A DNA stretch of 64,000 nucleotides from Rhodospirillaceae bacterium (GCA_018660265.1 JABJKS010000066.1:1-64000); one strand, 5' to 3'; positions 1-7,184 are shown, counted from the first letter of the stretch. The notes: generated by a model not told the origin, from the sequence alone. Translations and numbers: made by a program.

Positions 1-141
1 ACCGTGCCAACGTTGCAATGGGGTTTCGTACGCTCAAATTTTGCCTTCGCCATTCGCTTAGTCTCCGACCGTGCCTATTTCAATCCGTCTACTTCAAAAA
101 CTCTACCGTTACAGCCGACCCAACCACCAAAAAGCCGGGGT
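1..141. other. Left-edge non-coding stretch
   Basis: No supportable gene is visible here. The stretch lies downstream of tRNA-Gly on the minus strand. In many alphaproteobacteria the next gene is tuf, but none of it is present in the window. Confidence 0.5.
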
Positions 142-215
142 TGGAGCGGGTGGCGGGGATCGAACCCGCGTAACCAGCTTGGAAGGCTGGGGCTCTACCA
201 CTGAGCTACACCCGC
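142..215 (-). tRNA. tRNA-Gly (anticodon TCC)
   Basis: The reverse complement folds as a 74-nt cloverleaf with an encoded CCA end. The acceptor stem begins GCGGGTG, the D arm contains AGCTCAGTGGTAGAGC, the anticodon stem is CCAGC/GCTGG around loop CTTCCAA (anticodon TCC), and the T loop is GTTCGATCC. It lies 108 nt downstream of tRNA-Tyr on the same strand, so the pair is probably one transcript. Confidence 0.95.
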
Positions 216-323
216 GAAAGCCCAACACTCATTGTCAGCACTTGGGTTAACTAGAGATCAACGCCAACAAACCTAGCTTCCGCCGTAACATCTGCCATTA
301 CGCGTGAAATTGGGTACTTGTGG

Positions 324-408
324 TGGTGGAGGGAGTTGGATTCGAACCAACGTAGGCATAGCCAATGGGTTTACAGCCCATCCCTTTTAACCACTCAGGC
401 ACCCCTCC
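324..408 (-). tRNA. tRNA-Tyr (anticodon GTA)
   Basis: The 85-nt class II tRNA on the minus strand has a long variable arm and encoded CCA. The anticodon stem ATGGG/CCCAT encloses CTGTAAA, giving anticodon GTA, and the T arm contains GGTTCGAATCC. It is divergent from rlmB and upstream of tRNA-Gly. The rlmB / tRNA-Tyr / tRNA-Gly order is common in alphaproteobacteria. Confidence 0.95.
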
Positions 409-655
409 GCACACAAAAAACCGCCACGCGCGACGGTGGGCTGATATGGCCCTTTCAACATCGCAAGTCAATGCAAAAAAAGGACAAAACCCTACACAGC
501 AACACTTTCACCGCCGCTAGAGGCATATATGGTCCCATCCGCCCCGGTGTATAGCAAATTAGATAGCCATGTTGCCCGATGAAATCAGGCCGCAGAACAG
601 GTAGCCAGCGTCACGATGATTGCATTACCGTCAGTGCGGCTTTATATGCGGTGCC

Positions 656-1516
656 ATGGCAGGGCGCAAGAGATCAGGCGGAAAACACGGTGGCCGTCAC
701 GGCGGCGGCCGGGGTGGTGGACGGGAAGGTTGGGCCGAAGGCCGGCCGGACCAACCAACGGCGCGCCGTGGACGGGAACGCAACGGTCCTTATTGGATCT
801 ATGGCGACCACGCGGTTGCAGCCGCCTGGGACAATCCAGACCGCATAATCAACCGACTGTTATATACCGAAGACGCCACCCTGCCCGACCCATCGGTTGA
901 GGACAGGCCAAAACCCGAATTGGTGGATCGCCGGGGCCTGGAAGCGGTTTTGCCGCTTGATGCGGTGCACCAGGGCATCGCCGCCCAGGCCATGCCGCTG
1001 TCCAATCCGGACATTCTTGATTTGCTGCCCGAGCCAAACAGCGACGGTGTCGTCCTGGTACTGGATCAGATTAGCGACCCGCGCAATGTTGGTGCGATCC
1101 TGCGTTCAGCCGCCGCCTTCAATGCCTTAGGTGTCGTCATGCAGGACCGCCATGCGCCGCCCGAAGGTGGGGCCCTGGCCAAAGCCGCCAGTGGCGCGTT
1201 GGAGACGGTGCCCCTGATCCGGATTAACAATCTGGCCAGATGCCTGGAACAGCTGGCAGAAATGGGATTTTGGCGTCACGGCCTGGCCATGGGAGAGGGC
1301 AACGCCCTTTCCGAGACATCCCTGACCGGCAAAGTTGCACTGGTACTGGGGGCTGAGGGAACCGGCCTGCGCCCCCTGACCCAAAAGAATTGCGATACCC
1401 TTGTGCATCTGCCCATGGCCCCAGCCATGGAAAGCCTGAATGTTTCGGCCACCGCTGCGATTGCCTTGTTCCTGACCTATCAGGCCATGACAGGCGGGTC
1501 AGTCACAGGCAATTGA
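656..1516 (+). CDS. rlmB: 23S rRNA (guanosine-2'-O)-methyltransferase RlmB
   Basis: This is a SpoU/TrmH-family SPOUT methyltransferase of 286 aa, expected to methylate the 2'-O of G2251 in 23S rRNA. All three SpoU motifs are visible: DQISDPRNVGAILR (about 137-150), LGAEGTGLR (231-239) and ESLNVSATAAIALF (259-272), which form the trefoil-knot SAM site. An N-terminal Gly/Arg-rich tail (about residues 1-43) precedes the substrate-binding domain and probably contacts RNA; such basic tails are common in alphaproteobacterial RlmB. The ATG at 656 was chosen because the upstream extension in the same frame lacks homology-like sequence. RlmB is favoured over a generic TrmH by length and by the tRNA-Tyr/Gly neighbourhood. 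Confidence 0.9.
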   Translation: MAGRKRSGGKHGGRHGGGRGGGREGWAEGRPDQPTARRGRERNGPYWIYGDHAVAAAWDNPDRIINRLLYTEDATLPDPSVEDRPKPELVDRRGLEAVLPLDAVHQGIAAQAMPLSNPDILDLLPEPNSDGVVLVLDQISDPRNVGAILRSAAAFNALGVVMQDRHAPPEGGALAKAASGALETVPLIRINNLARCLEQLAEMGFWRHGLAMGEGNALSETSLTGKVALVLGAEGTGLRPLTQKNCDTLVHLPMAPAMESLNVSATAAIALFLTYQAMTGGSVTGN

Positions 1517-1587
1517 GGCGACGTGACTTCTTTGTGTGACCTTTCGCGCCTATTTGAATGGGTACGGACAAAGCAGAGAGCAAGATC

Positions 1588-1929
1588 ATGCCAGCAACAA
1601 AATCAGTTCTTTATTCAGCCTTAGTCGTATTGACGACTTCATTTGCGCTGAACAGCAGCCCCGCCAAAGCCATGGCCATGCCCGATATCATGGACGTGAG
1701 TTGCCTGGCCCAGGATACCTTAAGCCGCTATCTGGACCGTGCCTATGGTGAGGGCAGGATTGCCCAGGCGCAATTGGACAACGGCAACCAGGTGGAACTG
1801 TTCGCCTCACGCCAAGGCACCTGGACCCTGGTTGAATTGATGCCGGATGGGCAAGGCTGTGTGCACGCCTATGGCAAACGCCTGAAAGTGGAAGGCGGCG
1901 GAACGCCCGCCCTAGACAGTCCCACTTAG
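1588..1929 (+). CDS. Small exported protein of unknown function
   Basis: The protein is about 113 aa and of unrecognised family. Its N-terminus (MPATKSVLYSALVVLTTSF) looks like a Sec signal peptide, with likely cleavage after an Ala-x-Ala motif near residue 27 (SPAKAMAM). Two cysteines in the mature part (VSCLAQ and GQGCVHA) could form a disulfide in the periplasm. The mature segment (about 85 aa, with FASRQGTWTLVELMPDGQGC) resembles small uncharacterised alphaproteobacterial periplasmic proteins. An in-frame ATG at 1558 is possible, but 1588 places the signal peptide at the N-terminus. The last codons and the stop lie inside a 10-bp tandem repeat, so the C-terminus may be recently altered. 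Confidence 0.6.
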   Translation: MPATKSVLYSALVVLTTSFALNSSPAKAMAMPDIMDVSCLAQDTLSRYLDRAYGEGRIAQAQLDNGNQVELFASRQGTWTLVELMPDGQGCVHAYGKRLKVEGGGTPALDSPT

Positions 1930-1959
1930 GCCCACTTAGGCCCACTTAGGCCCTCCCAG
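1920..1959. repeat. 10-bp tandem repeat (GCCCACTTAG, about 4 units)
   Basis: Three near-perfect units and a fourth diverged unit (GCCCTCCCAG) run across the stop codon of the upstream gene, so each unit carries an in-register TAG. The repeat is seen directly in the sequence. It is probably slipped-strand expansion with no assigned role. Confidence 0.9.
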
Positions 1960-2075
1960 GCCCTAAAACCAACGATCCGGATAATTTAAAAACCGGCTTC
2001 GCATTTGTCATTTTGCTCTTTTTTTCACAAACTATTTTGTTATTAATTTATTAATAGCATTTTTTATGCTGTATA

Positions 2076-2103
2076 TTGAAAAACTTGGTTTTGATTGTAA
2101 ATA
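2076..2103 (+). promoter_or_regulatory. Candidate sigma-70 promoter for the riboswitch leader
   Basis: TTGAAA (2076-2081) is followed after 16 nt by TAAATA (2098-2103), in a markedly AT-rich stretch (2020-2110) about 55 nt before the SAM-II aptamer. Transcription would start near 2110. This is inferred from consensus and position only. Confidence 0.45.
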
Positions 2104-2157
2104 TAAGGTACGCTTTGAGATAGGGTCTGGTTCACCCGGATTACAAATTGATGACCG

Positions 2158-2215
2158 AACCTGCGGAAATTTGATTGGGCAGCTTGCAACCGCATCAACA
2201 ATTGCTAAAGCGCCA
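2158..2215 (+). promoter_or_regulatory. SAM-II riboswitch aptamer
   Basis: The sequence matches the SAM-II pattern known from alphaproteobacteria. The P1 stem is TGCGG (2162-2166) with CCGCA (2190-2194). The loop is AATTTGATTGGGCAGCTTGC, and a 3' segment ATCAACAATTGCTAAAGC ends with the conserved GCTAAA that forms the pseudoknot. SAM-II elements control methionine and SAM biosynthesis genes such as metA, metX and metZ. Here the element lies upstream of a decayed DUF2849 gene, a rhodanese and metZ. A terminator-like hairpin follows directly (2213-2242). Confidence 0.82.
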
Positions 2216-2242
2216 CGGGTAAATGCTCCGTGGGCCCTTTTT
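2213..2242 (+). terminator. Intrinsic terminator-like hairpin behind the SAM-II aptamer
   Basis: CCACGG (2213-2218) pairs with CCGTGG (2228-2233), followed by GCCC and a five-T run (2238-2242). Its 3' arm overlaps TGCTCCGT (2224-2231), which can alternatively pair with ACGGAGCA (2253-2260), a stretch containing the GGAG ribosome-binding site of the next gene. The two folds exclude each other, so this is the probable expression platform. Confidence 0.6.
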
Positions 2243-2265
2243 GAGGCCAAAAACGGAGCATTATT

Positions 2266-2526
2266 GTGTCCACACCTATCCCAAAACACACTAACATTTC
2301 TGTCGCACTGGCTGTGACGGCCAACCGCCTATCTGACGGGGCTGTCGTTTATCTGACCGACCAAAACGATTGGTCAGGCCAAATTGGCGACTGCCAGATC
2401 GCAGGCGATCGGAACGCGGCGGAAAACCTGCCGTCCCTCGCCACGGCGCTTTCTGGCAGCCATCACGTTATCGGGCAGACCGCCAGCCCAGAACGGACAG
2501 GATGTGCGGCGAACTGGGCCTATTAA
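2266..2526 (+). pseudogene. DUF2849-family gene, probably frameshifted near its 3' end
   Basis: Translation from the GTG at 2266 (GGAG at 2255-2258) gives VTANRLSDGAVVYLT, the N-terminal signature of DUF2849. DUF2849 proteins are about 100 aa and in alphaproteobacteria usually sit between cysG and cysI in the sulfite-reduction cluster. Here the frame ends after 86 aa with an atypical tail. A fragment like the family's C-terminal end (VRRTGPIKR) appears in the next frame near 2503-2530, so a frameshift around 2480-2500 is likely. cysI does not follow. The riboswitch upstream and sulfur genes downstream fit a remnant of a sulfur-assimilation operon. A functional short version cannot be excluded. 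Confidence 0.55.
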
Positions 2527-2659
2527 GCGTAAAATTAGCGGCCAGAGGCTGAGGCGAGATGTGAATCCTCTGGCCAAGCGCCCCCCGTATCGGTTAGAAA
2601 CCGCCTTTCGCGGGCAGGGTCGACGGCTGCCCATTTAACCGAATAGGGGGAGCAATATC

Positions 2660-3076
2660 ATGGAGTACGCAGGTGATCTGGATGTGACGGAAGTCTGGAA
2701 CCGGTTGTGGAACGAGCCTAATTCGGTTCTGGTTGACGTACGCTCGGCGGCTGAATGGAACTATGTGGGCCTGCCTGATTTGTCCAGCCTGAAGCGCGAC
2801 GTGGTGTGCAGCGAATGGCAATCCTATCCGGGCATGGCACGCAACGAAGGCTTTTTGGCGGAAATTGAAGAGGCGGGCATTGCCAAGGATGCTGTAATTT
2901 TCCTGCTTTGCCGCTCCGGCGTGCGCAGCAAGAACGCGGCCATATTGTTGACGGCTGCGGGCTACCAAAACTGCTTCAATGTTGCGGGTGGATTTGAAGG
3001 CGACAAGGATGAAAGCGACCATCGAGGCAAAATCGGCGGCTGGAAGTTTGCCGGCCTGCCGTGGAGCCAGGGATAG
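2660..3076 (+). CDS. Rhodanese-like sulfurtransferase
   Basis: This 138-aa single-domain rhodanese carries the active-site loop CRSGVRS, with Cys84 as the predicted persulfide-forming residue. The N-terminal LVDVRSAAEW motif (about 24-33) is the usual CH2A-like start of the fold. A strong ribosome-binding site (AGGGGGAG) precedes the ATG at 2660. It lies 46 nt upstream of metZ on the same strand and behind the SAM-II leader, so sulfur transfer linked to methionine or cysteine biosynthesis is the likely context. This close pairing with metZ is common in alphaproteobacteria. The specific acceptor is unknown. Confidence 0.85.
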   Translation: MEYAGDLDVTEVWNRLWNEPNSVLVDVRSAAEWNYVGLPDLSSLKRDVVCSEWQSYPGMARNEGFLAEIEEAGIAKDAVIFLLCRSGVRSKNAAILLTAAGYQNCFNVAGGFEGDKDESDHRGKIGGWKFAGLPWSQG

Positions 3077-3090
3077 AAATCGGCAATAGG

Positions 3091-3106
3091 AGGACCCGCG
3101 GGTCCT
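3091..3106 (+). promoter_or_regulatory. Perfect 16-bp palindrome upstream of metZ
   Basis: AGGACCCGCGGGTCCT is self-complementary. As RNA it gives a 6-bp stem with a CGCG tetraloop. It overlaps the only strong Shine-Dalgarno-like AGGAGG (3088-3093) in the rhodanese-metZ gap, which lies 29 nt before the metZ ATG. It could affect translation of metZ or be a protein-binding site; neither is proven. Confidence 0.5.
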
Positions 3107-3122
3107 GAGAGTATAATCAATT

Positions 3123-4325
3123 ATGAGTGACGACGGGAAGAATCGATGGCGGTCACGCACCCGCGCTGTCCGGGCGGGATTGGACCGCTCGCCGCATGGT
3201 GAAACATCAGAGGCGCTGTTCCTCAATTCCGGCTTTGTCTATGACACGGCGGAACAGGCCGAAGCGCGTTTCTTAGGCGACGATGAAGGCTTCATATATT
3301 CCCGGTACGGCAATCCCACCGTGGCCATGTTCGAAGAACGCCTGGCGCAATTGGACGGCTCGGAAGCCTGCTTTGCCACTGCCTCGGGCATGGCGGCGGT
3401 CTTTGCCGCCCTACTGTGCCAGCTGCAAAGCGGCGATCACGTGGTTGCCTCCCGCGCCCTGTTCGGCTCCTGCCACTACATACTGACCCAGCTGCTGCCC
3501 CGTTATGGCATAGAAGTGGACCTGGTCGATGGTGCGGATCTGAGCCAATGGCAGGACAAGATAAAGGACGGCACCAAGGTGGTGTTTTTCGAAACACCCT
3601 CGAACCCCACCCTGGACCTGATTGATCTGAAGGCGGTCATTGACCTCGCCCACGACGTTGATGCCCGGGTGGTGGTGGACAATGTCTTCTCGACACCAAT
3701 CCTACAGCGCCCCGCCGACTATGGCGCGGATGTGGTGGTCTATTCCGGGACCAAACATATGGATGGGCAAGGTCGCATCCTGGGCGGTGCGGTGCTGTCC
3801 AGCCAGGCATTTATCACTGATCATCTGATGAATTTCATGCGCCATACGGGCCCTGCCATGAGCGCCTTTAATGCCTGGATCCTGCTTAAGGGTCTGGAGA
3901 CGATGGAACTGCGCCTGGCCGAACAATGCCGCAATGCCCAGACCATAGCGGAAATGCTGGAGGCGCAAGACGCGGTGGAACGGGTGCTGTACCCGGGCCT
4001 GAAAAGTTTCCCCCAATATGCCCTGGCCCAGGCGCAGATGACCGCCGGTGGCTCCGTCATCACCTTTGATTTGCGGGGCGGCAAGGATGAGGCCTTCCGC
4101 TTCCTCAACGGTTTGCAGATCGTTGATATCTCCAACAACCTGGGCGATGCGAAAAGCCTGATTACCCATCCCGCCACCACCACCCATCGCGCCGTGGGAC
4201 CTGAAGAACGCGCCAAGGTCGGTATCGGCGATGGCATGGTGCGCCTGTCCGTAGGATTGGAAGATCCCGAAGACCTGATGGAGGATCTGGGCGCGGCCCT
4301 TAATCGTATAAACGACGTTATTTGA
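3123..4325 (+). CDS. metZ: O-succinylhomoserine sulfhydrylase
   Basis: This 400-aa Cys/Met-metabolism PLP enzyme (fold type I) is predicted to make homocysteine from O-succinylhomoserine and sulfide in the direct sulfhydrylation route. Visible motifs are SRYGNPT (60-66), ATASGMAAVFA (86-96), VVVDNVFSTP (183-192) and the PLP lysine Lys211 in YSGTKHMDGQG. The C-terminal half has the SLGDAKSLITHPATTTH-like stretch (NNLGDAKSLITHPATTTH), typical of gamma-family members. MetZ is preferred over MetB or MetC because of the KHMDGQGR variant and the linked rhodanese and SAM-II leader. The next gene begins 1 nt after the stop, so translation is probably coupled. Confidence 0.9.
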   Translation: MSDDGKNRWRSRTRAVRAGLDRSPHGETSEALFLNSGFVYDTAEQAEARFLGDDEGFIYSRYGNPTVAMFEERLAQLDGSEACFATASGMAAVFAALLCQLQSGDHVVASRALFGSCHYILTQLLPRYGIEVDLVDGADLSQWQDKIKDGTKVVFFETPSNPTLDLIDLKAVIDLAHDVDARVVVDNVFSTPILQRPADYGADVVVYSGTKHMDGQGRILGGAVLSSQAFITDHLMNFMRHTGPAMSAFNAWILLKGLETMELRLAEQCRNAQTIAEMLEAQDAVERVLYPGLKSFPQYALAQAQMTAGGSVITFDLRGGKDEAFRFLNGLQIVDISNNLGDAKSLITHPATTTHRAVGPEERAKVGIGDGMVRLSVGLEDPEDLMEDLGAALNRINDVI

Positions 4326-4326
4326 C

Positions 4327-5331
4327 GTGCGGGCCGTCCTATGCCGGGAATACGGCGACTATCATGATATCGGCGTCGAGGACGTCGCCGCAGCAAGCGA
4401 CGAATTGGCACCCAGCATGGTTTTGCTGGATATCGCCACCGCCGGTCTTGGCTTTGCCAATGTGCTGTCCATCGCCGGCACGCATCAGAATTCGCCCGCC
4501 GTACCATTTATCCCCGGCACGGAAGCCGCCGGCAGCATCCGCGCCGTGGCGGACAACGTCGGCAATTTAGCGCCGGGCCAGCGGGTCGTCGTCTCCATGC
4601 CCCACGGTGCCTTCGCCGAACAAGTTGTGGCCCATGCCGACAACGTCTTTCCCATTCCCGACACACTGGATTTTCCCGCCGCGACCAATTTCCCCACCAT
4701 CTACGCAACAGCCTATGCCTCCCTGGTCTGGCAGGCCCGCATGCGCCCGGGCGAAACCCTGTTGGTCCATGGCGCAGGTGGCGGCAGCGGCCTGGCGGCG
4801 GTTGATGTGGGCAAGGCCCTGGGCGCGACGGTCATCGCAACGGCAGGAGACAGCGCCAAGTTGGCGGCGGCCAAATCGTTAGGTGCAGACCATCTGATCA
4901 ACTACCGCGAAGAACCGTTTCGCGAAGCTGTTTTAGGGCTGACCCAAGGCCGGGGCGCAGACGTTATCTTTGACCCCGTGGGGGGCGATGTGTTCGACCA
5001 GTCCCTGCGTTGCATCGCGCCGGAGGGCAGGATATTTCCCATTGGTTTCGCAGGCGGAACCATTCCGCAGATCCCGGCCAATATCCTGCTGGTGAAGAAT
5101 ATCTCGGTCCACGGCATCTATTGGGGCTATTACGGCGGCTGGGCCAAACAGCCCCGCACGGCAGAGACTATTACCAGAGTGCGCGAAGCCATGGCAGCAC
5201 TATCGCAATGGCAGTCGGCGGGCAAACTGAAACCCCTGGTACACGCCACCTACGATCTATCCAACTTCGCAACCGCCCTGGACGTCATCACCGAACGCCG
5301 GGCCATCGGCAAGGTTGTCCTGACCACGTAG
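4327..5331 (+). CDS. NADPH:quinone oxidoreductase, zinc-free MDR family
   Basis: This 334-aa medium-chain dehydrogenase/reductase has an N-terminal GroES-like domain (about 1-125) and a Rossmann domain with HGAGGGSGLAAVDVGKALGA (148-167), the NADPH-binding glycine motif. No catalytic zinc cysteine set is visible, so it belongs to the quinone oxidoreductase / enoyl-reductase side of the superfamily. The GTG start at 4327 is just behind the metZ stop, which makes it the last gene of the sulfur operon by position, although its function need not be related. GGDVFDQSLRCIAPEGRIFPIGFAGG matches the family's C-terminal nucleotide-binding half. The substrate is unknown. Confidence 0.82.
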   Translation: MRAVLCREYGDYHDIGVEDVAAASDELAPSMVLLDIATAGLGFANVLSIAGTHQNSPAVPFIPGTEAAGSIRAVADNVGNLAPGQRVVVSMPHGAFAEQVVAHADNVFPIPDTLDFPAATNFPTIYATAYASLVWQARMRPGETLLVHGAGGGSGLAAVDVGKALGATVIATAGDSAKLAAAKSLGADHLINYREEPFREAVLGLTQGRGADVIFDPVGGDVFDQSLRCIAPEGRIFPIGFAGGTIPQIPANILLVKNISVHGIYWGYYGGWAKQPRTAETITRVREAMAALSQWQSAGKLKPLVHATYDLSNFATALDVITERRAIGKVVLTT

Positions 5332-5332
5332 T

Positions 5333-5655
5333 TGTGACGTCTCACCGGGTTATTCAAGCGCCTTGAGCGCGGGAACCACCCCGAAGCCGTCGCCGGTGCC
5401 ATGGGCGTCGGCGTTCGGACAGTCTACAAGTGGCAGCTAGGTTACCCTGTTGCATTTGAGGAGGTGGCTCGACTTGCCACCAGGGCACTCAGAGCGATAT
5501 CTGATTCTTCGTCTACGCTATCCGACCATTTTGTCAAAAACCTTCAGCCGGGGCCGGGCGCTGATATTCCGTTCTAAAGCTAGAATTTGTGGTTGGCCTG
5601 GCCGTCGATTTGCTCGGCGTTCCAGGCTCCAATATTACGGTTCAGAAATATAGAG
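5333..5655 (+). pseudogene. IS481-like transposase remnant (5' end with HTH)
   Basis: The stretch begins with TGTGACGTCTCACCGGGTTA (5333-5352), three mismatches in 24 nt from the terminal repeat of the element at 6517. It then encodes RGNHPEAVAGAMGVGVRTVY followed by KW, the helix-turn-helix of IS481-family transposases. Downstream, pieces like the second HTH (RALIFRSKARICG) appear in another frame, so at least one frameshift is present. No catalytic DDE domain is found. The remaining gap to 5818 holds no gene and probably the promoter of the next CDS. Confidence 0.6.
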
Positions 5656-5818
5656 GATGGCACAGAGCGGTGATGATTTTCGGTCAATCAAAATTATCTT
5701 CACATATTTTGTCATAATGGACATTATCAGATTCTAGGGCAAACTGACGCAGCGCCCTTGCTGCCCAATGGCGCGATGCCGATCTAATTATCTGAATGGG
5801 TATACTTAGGAGGGATCG

Positions 5819-6514
5819 ATGCTGGTGGCACGTTTTGTCATTGTTCTGTTCGTCGCCGCAGTCGCCTACATCATGTTGCTGATCGGGCCGGCGTGGTGGC
5901 TCACCGACAGTTTGGATTGGCCCCGCGGCTGGCTGGCGATCGGCGCACTATGGAGCGCGAAATTGATCTCCGGCCTATGGCTGTTACGCGTCGATCCCGC
6001 GCTGCTGGAAAAGCGGATGTCGCTGACGGCGAAAAACCCCGTCGCGGACAAACTGGCCACGGCGTTGATCGGGGTGTTGTTATGCGGCTGGTTCGTCGCC
6101 ACGGCGTTCGACGTGCATCAATTCCAGCTGTTGCCGGCGCTGCCTGGACACGTTTCGTTACTCATCGGGCTGGTGCTATTCGTTCTCGGCATGGCACTGA
6201 TTATGTGGGCCATGCTGGAGAACACCTTTGCCGTATCGGTGGTTGAAGTGCAGGCTGACCGGCAGCAAACCCTTATCGATACCGGCCCTTATGCCTATAT
6301 CCGTCACCCTATGTACAGCGGCATCATTCTGGCATTCATGGGCCTAGGGTTGGTTTGCGAATCCACTGCCCTGGCACTGGCCGGCGTGCCCATGGTGATG
6401 CTGGGTTTCCTGCCCCGTATTCTGATTGAAGAGGCCACCCTGCGTGACGGATTGGCTGGCTACCTTGAGTACCTGGCGCGTGTTCGTTGGCGTTTGATCC
6501 CTGGGATTTACTAG
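5819..6514 (+). CDS. Isoprenylcysteine carboxyl methyltransferase-like membrane protein
   Basis: This 231-aa integral membrane protein has about five to six predicted membrane segments (for example near 5-30, 40-58, 80-98, 107-133 and 165-200). GPYAYIRHPMYSG (about 156-168) is the SAM-binding signature of the ICMT/PEMT-like family (RHPxY). A ribosome-binding site AGGAGGG lies 6 nt before the ATG at 5819. Bacterial members methylate unidentified carboxyl or amine groups of lipids or small molecules; the substrate here is unknown. The gene sits between two IS481-like fragments (5333 and 6517), so it may have been carried or trapped by mobile DNA. Confidence 0.75.
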   Translation: MLVARFVIVLFVAAVAYIMLLIGPAWWLTDSLDWPRGWLAIGALWSAKLISGLWLLRVDPALLEKRMSLTAKNPVADKLATALIGVLLCGWFVATAFDVHQFQLLPALPGHVSLLIGLVLFVLGMALIMWAMLENTFAVSVVEVQADRQQTLIDTGPYAYIRHPMYSGIILAFMGLGLVCESTALALAGVPMVMLGFLPRILIEEATLRDGLAGYLEYLARVRWRLIPGIY

Positions 6515-6516
6515 GC

Positions 6517-6625
6517 TGTGACGTCTCACGAGGTTGTTCATTCGATCCACTTCTGAAAAGCTGATGTTTACCAAGACAGAAGCTTCAAGGAGAGAACCAA
6601 ATGAACAACCTCGTGAGACGTCACA
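6517..6625. mobile_element. 109-bp MITE-like element with perfect 26-bp terminal inverted repeats
   Basis: The arms 6517-6542 and 6600-6625 are perfect inverted repeats beginning TGTGACGTCTCACGAGG and ending in ACA. The interior (GATCCACTTCTGAAAAGCTG... and an in-frame start MFTKTEASR) matches the 5' end of the fragment at 11887. It looks like a deletion derivative that joins both ends of an IS481-like insertion sequence with no transposase. The TG...CA ends fit that family. Confidence 0.75.
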
Positions 6626-6647
6626 TCCAGCGCATGGGGTCGCACAT

Positions 6648-7184
6648 TTAGGCGTCAGACGTTTGGCCCAGGACGATGCGGTTCAGGGCCTCGATTGTGG
6701 TATTCGCCTGCGCCTTCAGCCCTGCATCGGTGGCGGAGGAGACTGGATGGTCGATGATCGCGAAATCATAATCAGGCATGCCGAGAACCCGGCTCATCAA
6801 TTCTGCGGCCGAGACGAAATTTGTCGTCATTACGGCGACCGCAGGCACCCCGGCACGTTCGGCGATAATTGCGTCATGCAAACTGCACGACGAACAACTG
6901 CCTCAATCCCCCAGACCGGATATCACCACATCCCATTCGGGGATTTCTGCGGCGATATAGTCATCCGCCGGCGCGCTGTAGTTGGATTTGACCCGCAGCA
7001 GGACCTCAGCCACGCCAAACTGTTCACGCAATATGGTTTCGGCATGATGGAAAAAGCCCTTGGTGCCTTCCTTGCCGTTGGAAATAAAGCCAACGGTTTT
7101 CCCTTCCAGCGAGGTCAGCCGGGGTGCCAATGCACCTAATGCGACATCTGCCTCGCTGCTGGGATCTAGTACCTGAAGCGTCAT
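6648..7184 (-). CDS. UGSC-family selenoprotein (in-frame TGA read as Sec)
   Basis: Read through the TGA at 6903-6905, this is a 178-aa protein: 93 residues, selenocysteine 94, then 84 residues. The context is SGLGD-U-GSCSSCSLHDA, the defining U-G-S-C motif of the UGSC (seleno)protein family, with further cysteines at 97 and 100. The reading frame is intact on both sides and both halves look coding (LEGKTVGFISNGKEG before, AERAGVPAVAVMTTNF after). A SECIS-like hairpin follows (6873-6891). The start at 7184 has AGGAAGG 6 nt upstream. It is 34 nt behind the 352-aa partner gene on the same strand, so the two form an operon. The molecular function of the family is not established; a redox-active selenolate/thiol centre is inferred. 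Without recoding this would appear as two short genes. Confidence 0.85.
6873..6891 (-). promoter_or_regulatory. bSECIS-like hairpin of the UGSC selenoprotein
   Basis: On the minus strand, GTCGTGCA and TGCATGAC form an 8-bp stem (one G-U pair) around a GTT loop. The hairpin starts 11 nt after the TGA, the same spacing as the E. coli fdhF element recognised by SelB, and its loop contains the expected GU. The hairpin itself is seen in the sequence; SelB binding is inferred. Confidence 0.7.

Noticed and set aside
579-1130. Overlapping frames around the rlmB 5' end
   Set aside because: The SpoU motifs fix the rlmB frame, and the Gly/Arg-rich N-terminus produces long frames in all registers.
2594-3226. 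Long minus-strand open frame antisense to rhodanese
   Set aside because: It lies on top of a well-supported rhodanese gene and start of metZ, has no family-like sequence and no ribosome site.
3702-4507. Minus-strand open frames inside metZ and the quinone oxidoreductase
   Set aside because: These are antisense to strongly conserved genes in G+C-rich DNA, where long spurious frames are expected.
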